Shown here: one piece after another, positions 4,439 through 5,839 of the stretch
Layout of the letters: every line of letters begins with the position of its first letter
Numbering within the stretch: the stretch's first letter is position 1
Source: Planctomycetota bacterium
Lineage (GTDB): Bacteria > Planctomycetota > UBA1135
Direction: 5' to 3'
Assembly: GCA_014382465.1 (NCBI GenBank)
Contig: JACNJP010000444.1
Coordinates: forward strand, 1 to 5,839
Length of the DNA: 5,839 bases
Translations under genes and position numbers: made by a program
The notes under the pieces: generated by a model
The model's input: only the letters and a program-made list of their open reading frames with translations
The model's database searches: none
What the model was told of the DNA's origin: nothing

Positions 4439-5695
4439 TCAGCGGCGGACCGGCGCCCGCGACTCGAACAGCATCGATTCATCGCCGTAGCCGGCGCTGA
4501 GGATAAGCGAGCCTAGCGTCGGCAGGACCACGCCGCGCCAGCTCTCCTCGCCGTTGAGGTAGATCACCACCTCCTTCTTCAGGTCGAGCACCCGCTCGTC
4601 GAGCAACACCTCCATGCCGGCGAGGTCGGCCTCGGACTCGAAGCGCACGGCGTTGGCCTCCCGGTCGAGCTCGGCGACGACGACGGAATTGAGCTTCGGC
4701 TCGGGCCAGTGGAGCCAATACCAGCGGCGCTTCCACTCCAGGACCGGCTGCCACACCAGCTTCTGGGGAACTGGATCGCGCCGCTCCTTCTCGATCCGCC
4801 TGAGCAGCTCGATGGCGCCGCCGGGCGGGCCGCCGTGGCCCTGGCCGGTCACCTGCCAGTAGCTGAAACGCTGGTAGCCGCCCCACTTCGTCTTGGCCTC
4901 CTCGACCTTGGCCACGGCGAATTGGTTGGCGTCCGGCGGCACCTGCGGGTCGTCGTCGGACTGGAACACCGCCATCGGCAGGTTGCGCAGGTTCGGGATC
5001 ACGCCTTCCTGGATGTCGATGATTTCCTCGGAGTAGTTGTAGACCGGCGTCGGCGCGCCGGCCGAAGGGGCCGCGCCGGCCAGACGGTCGGCGTGGTGGG
5101 CGCCGAGGGTCCAGGAGCCGTAGCCGCCCATCGAGTGGCCGGCGAGGAACACCCGGTCCGGCGGGATCTTCCAGGTGCGCAGGGCCGACTCGATCAGCGA
5201 GAGCACCCACTCCTCGGTGCCGGAGTCGGTCCAGCCACGCTCGGTGGCCTTCAGGGCCTGCGGGAAGATCGCCAGCCAGCCGAGCTCCCGGGCCGCCGCG
5301 TCGTGGAAGCCCACCGCGCCGGCGGCGTCGGCCCTGCCGAGCCCGCCGCCGTGCATCGAGATCAGGAGCGCGTTCGGCCTCCGGGTCTCGCCGCCGATGA
5401 AGAAGCGCCCGCGCCGTTCCTCCTCCCAGGCCCAGTGCTCACCGGCCTCGTCCGGCAGCTCCGGTCGCTTGGAGGCCGCCTTCATCAGGTCCTTGCGCCA
5501 GCGCTGGCGCTTGGAGCTCGAGTCGAGCGCGACGCCGTCCAGCCGGACCACGATCTCCAGCCGTCGGGAGTAGTCCGCCGCTTCGAGGGGATCCAGCTCG
5601 AAGTACAGGTCGACCAGCTTGCGGATCTCGCGCAGGTTGGGCGGCTTGTCTTGGGGGAGCGGGCAGGTAAGTAGGAGCGCGGCGGCGAGGAGCAT
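4439..5695 (-). CDS. Exported alpha/beta-hydrolase esterase with C-terminal beta domain
   Basis: This 418-residue serine hydrolase is predicted to cleave an ester outside the cytoplasm. A short hydrophobic N-terminus (MLLAAALLLTCPLPQD) looks like a signal peptide. LLTC is a poor lipobox because Thr precedes the Cys. A helical region (about 20-100) precedes the alpha/beta-hydrolase core (about 105-300). This shows the oxyanion-hole stretch SMHGGG (113-118), the nucleophile elbow GHSMGGYGSW (186-195, Ser188), an acidic loop SDDDPQVPP (246-254) likely to hold the catalytic Asp, and GQGHGG (284-289) with His287. The layout resembles the PHB-depolymerase/feruloyl-esterase-like and dienelactone-hydrolase-like groups. 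A C-terminal beta domain (about 325-410: WYWLHWPEPK, VLDLKKEVVIYLNGEESWRG) resembles, from memory, tails of planctomycete secreted hydrolases. The ATG at 5693-5695 has no Shine-Dalgarno. The frame stays open upstream and encodes more basic residues (RDLSLRQNPL), but the only start there is CTG at 5732-5734, so the true N-terminus is not certain. It is probably first in a two-gene unit with the phosphoesterase. Substrate unknown. Confidence 0.9.
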   Translation of the reverse strand: MLLAAALLLTCPLPQDKPPNLREIRKLVDLYFELDPLEAADYSRRLEIVVRLDGVALDSSSKRQRWRKDLMKAASKRPELPDEAGEHWAWEEERRGRFFIGGETRRPNALLISMHGGGLGRADAAGAVGFHDAAARELGWLAIFPQALKATERGWTDSGTEEWVLSLIESALRTWKIPPDRVFLAGHSMGGYGSWTLGAHHADRLAGAAPSAGAPTPVYNYSEEIIDIQEGVIPNLRNLPMAVFQSDDDPQVPPDANQFAVAKVEEAKTKWGGYQRFSYWQVTGQGHGGPPGGAIELLRRIEKERRDPVPQKLVWQPVLEWKRRWYWLHWPEPKLNSVVVAELDREANAVRFESEADLAGMEVLLDERVLDLKKEVVIYLNGEESWRGVVLPTLGSLILSAGYGDESMLFESRAPVRR

Positions 5696-5738
5696 TAGGG
5701 GATTTTGACGGAGGGAGAGGTCTCGGGAAGCCAGAATT

Positions 5739-5765
5739 GGAATCCGGCCCTTTTCGCTGGCCCTA
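5739..5765 (+). repeat. Dispersed intergenic repeat, copy 3 (core GGAATCCGGCCC)
   Basis: This 27-base stretch is the partner of 293-319 (23 of 27 identical). It also shares a second arm with the copy at 449-469. On the minus strand the core GGGCCGGATTCC is followed here by AATT and then CTGGCTTCC (down to 5726), while at 449-469 on the plus strand the same core is followed directly by CTGGCTTCC. This copy overlaps the predicted stop of the right partial gene and lies in the 67-base gap before the esterase gene, so it could affect that gene's expression. Confidence 0.4.
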
Positions 5766-5839
5766 ATCCACCAGCCGCCAGCGGAGCAATTCGGTCCTCG
5801 TGCGCTTGCGGTCGTCGACCCCGACCGCCATCGCCGGAG
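5763..5839 (-). CDS. Last codons of an upstream minus-strand gene, unidentified
   Basis: Read on the minus strand, the frame entering from the right edge encodes 24 residues, PAMAVGVDDRKRTRTELLRW followed by RLVD, and then stops at TAG (5763-5765). The charged, leucine-containing ending looks like a normal protein terminus. The other two minus-strand frames give Gly/Arg/Ala-rich text, and no convincing plus-strand start is present. It would be read in the same direction as the esterase, 67 bases upstream of its ATG. The family cannot be identified from so few residues, and a non-coding interpretation cannot be excluded. Confidence 0.5.
   Translation of the reverse strand, partial: PAMAVGVDDRKRTRTELLRWRLVD

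Noticed and set aside
1920..4490. An 856-codon open frame on the plus strand
   Set aside because: Its translation is low-complexity Arg/Gly/Pro/Ala text running antisense to the phosphoesterase and out of frame within the NYN gene. Both of those have intact catalytic motifs.
4709..5674. A 321-codon plus-strand frame antisense to the esterase
   Set aside because: The esterase has its catalytic Ser, His and acidic loop in order on the minus strand. The plus-strand text shows no domain signature.
1..5839. tRNA, rRNA, CRISPR array, insertion sequence, attachment site or origin
   Set aside because: No regularly spaced repeats, transposase or integrase motifs, long terminal inverted repeats, clustered DnaA-like boxes or recognisable structural-RNA sequences were found on reading both strands.

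Overview
The window is very GC-rich (roughly 70% by eye, with a strong G/C preference at third codon positions) and bacterial. It holds four complete protein genes and the ends of two more. The gene families suggest a Planctomycetota-like or similar environmental high-GC lineage. The clues are a secreted calcineurin-like phosphoesterase with the N- and C-terminal companion domains common in Planctomycetota and Bacteroidota, a secreted esterase with a C-terminal beta domain of a type I associate with planctomycete hydrolases, and little sign of Shine-Dalgarno sequences. This placement is an inference from gene content. No rRNA, tRNA or marker gene is present to confirm it.

Layout, left to right. 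Positions 2-280 (+) are the 3' end of a gene with a Pro/Gly-rich tail followed by a short terminal beta-type module. A 142-base convergent gap follows. Positions 423-1706 (-) encode an orphan amino-DNA methyltransferase of the N6-adenine/N4-cytosine type. It is divergent, across a 112-base control region, from 1819-2817 (+), a NYN-domain (PIN-like) nuclease fused to a C-terminal cold-shock-like domain. Converging on that gene with a 13-base overlap is a two-gene minus-strand unit. Its first gene, 4439-5695, is an exported alpha/beta-hydrolase esterase. Its second, 2805-4430, is an exported metallophosphoesterase that starts at GTG 8 bases after the esterase stop. At the right edge, 5763-5839 (-) is probably the last 24 codons of a further upstream gene on the same strand.

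The two minus-strand exported hydrolases look co-transcribed and translationally coupled, which suggests a shared job on extracellular or periplasmic esters and phosphoesters. The methyltransferase/NYN pair may share a promoter region, but nothing in the sequence proves they work together. No restriction endonuclease, CRISPR array, transposase, integrase or RNA gene was found.

The most noteworthy points are the NYN-cold-shock fusion, the motif order of the methyltransferase (motif I well before the TSPPF motif), a 12-base sequence (GGAATCCGGCCC) found three times at or near gene ends with longer flanking similarity, and the absence of obvious ribosome-binding sites at all four complete genes. 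I see no clear new multi-gene system. The methyltransferase/NYN pair is the best candidate for a follow-up.
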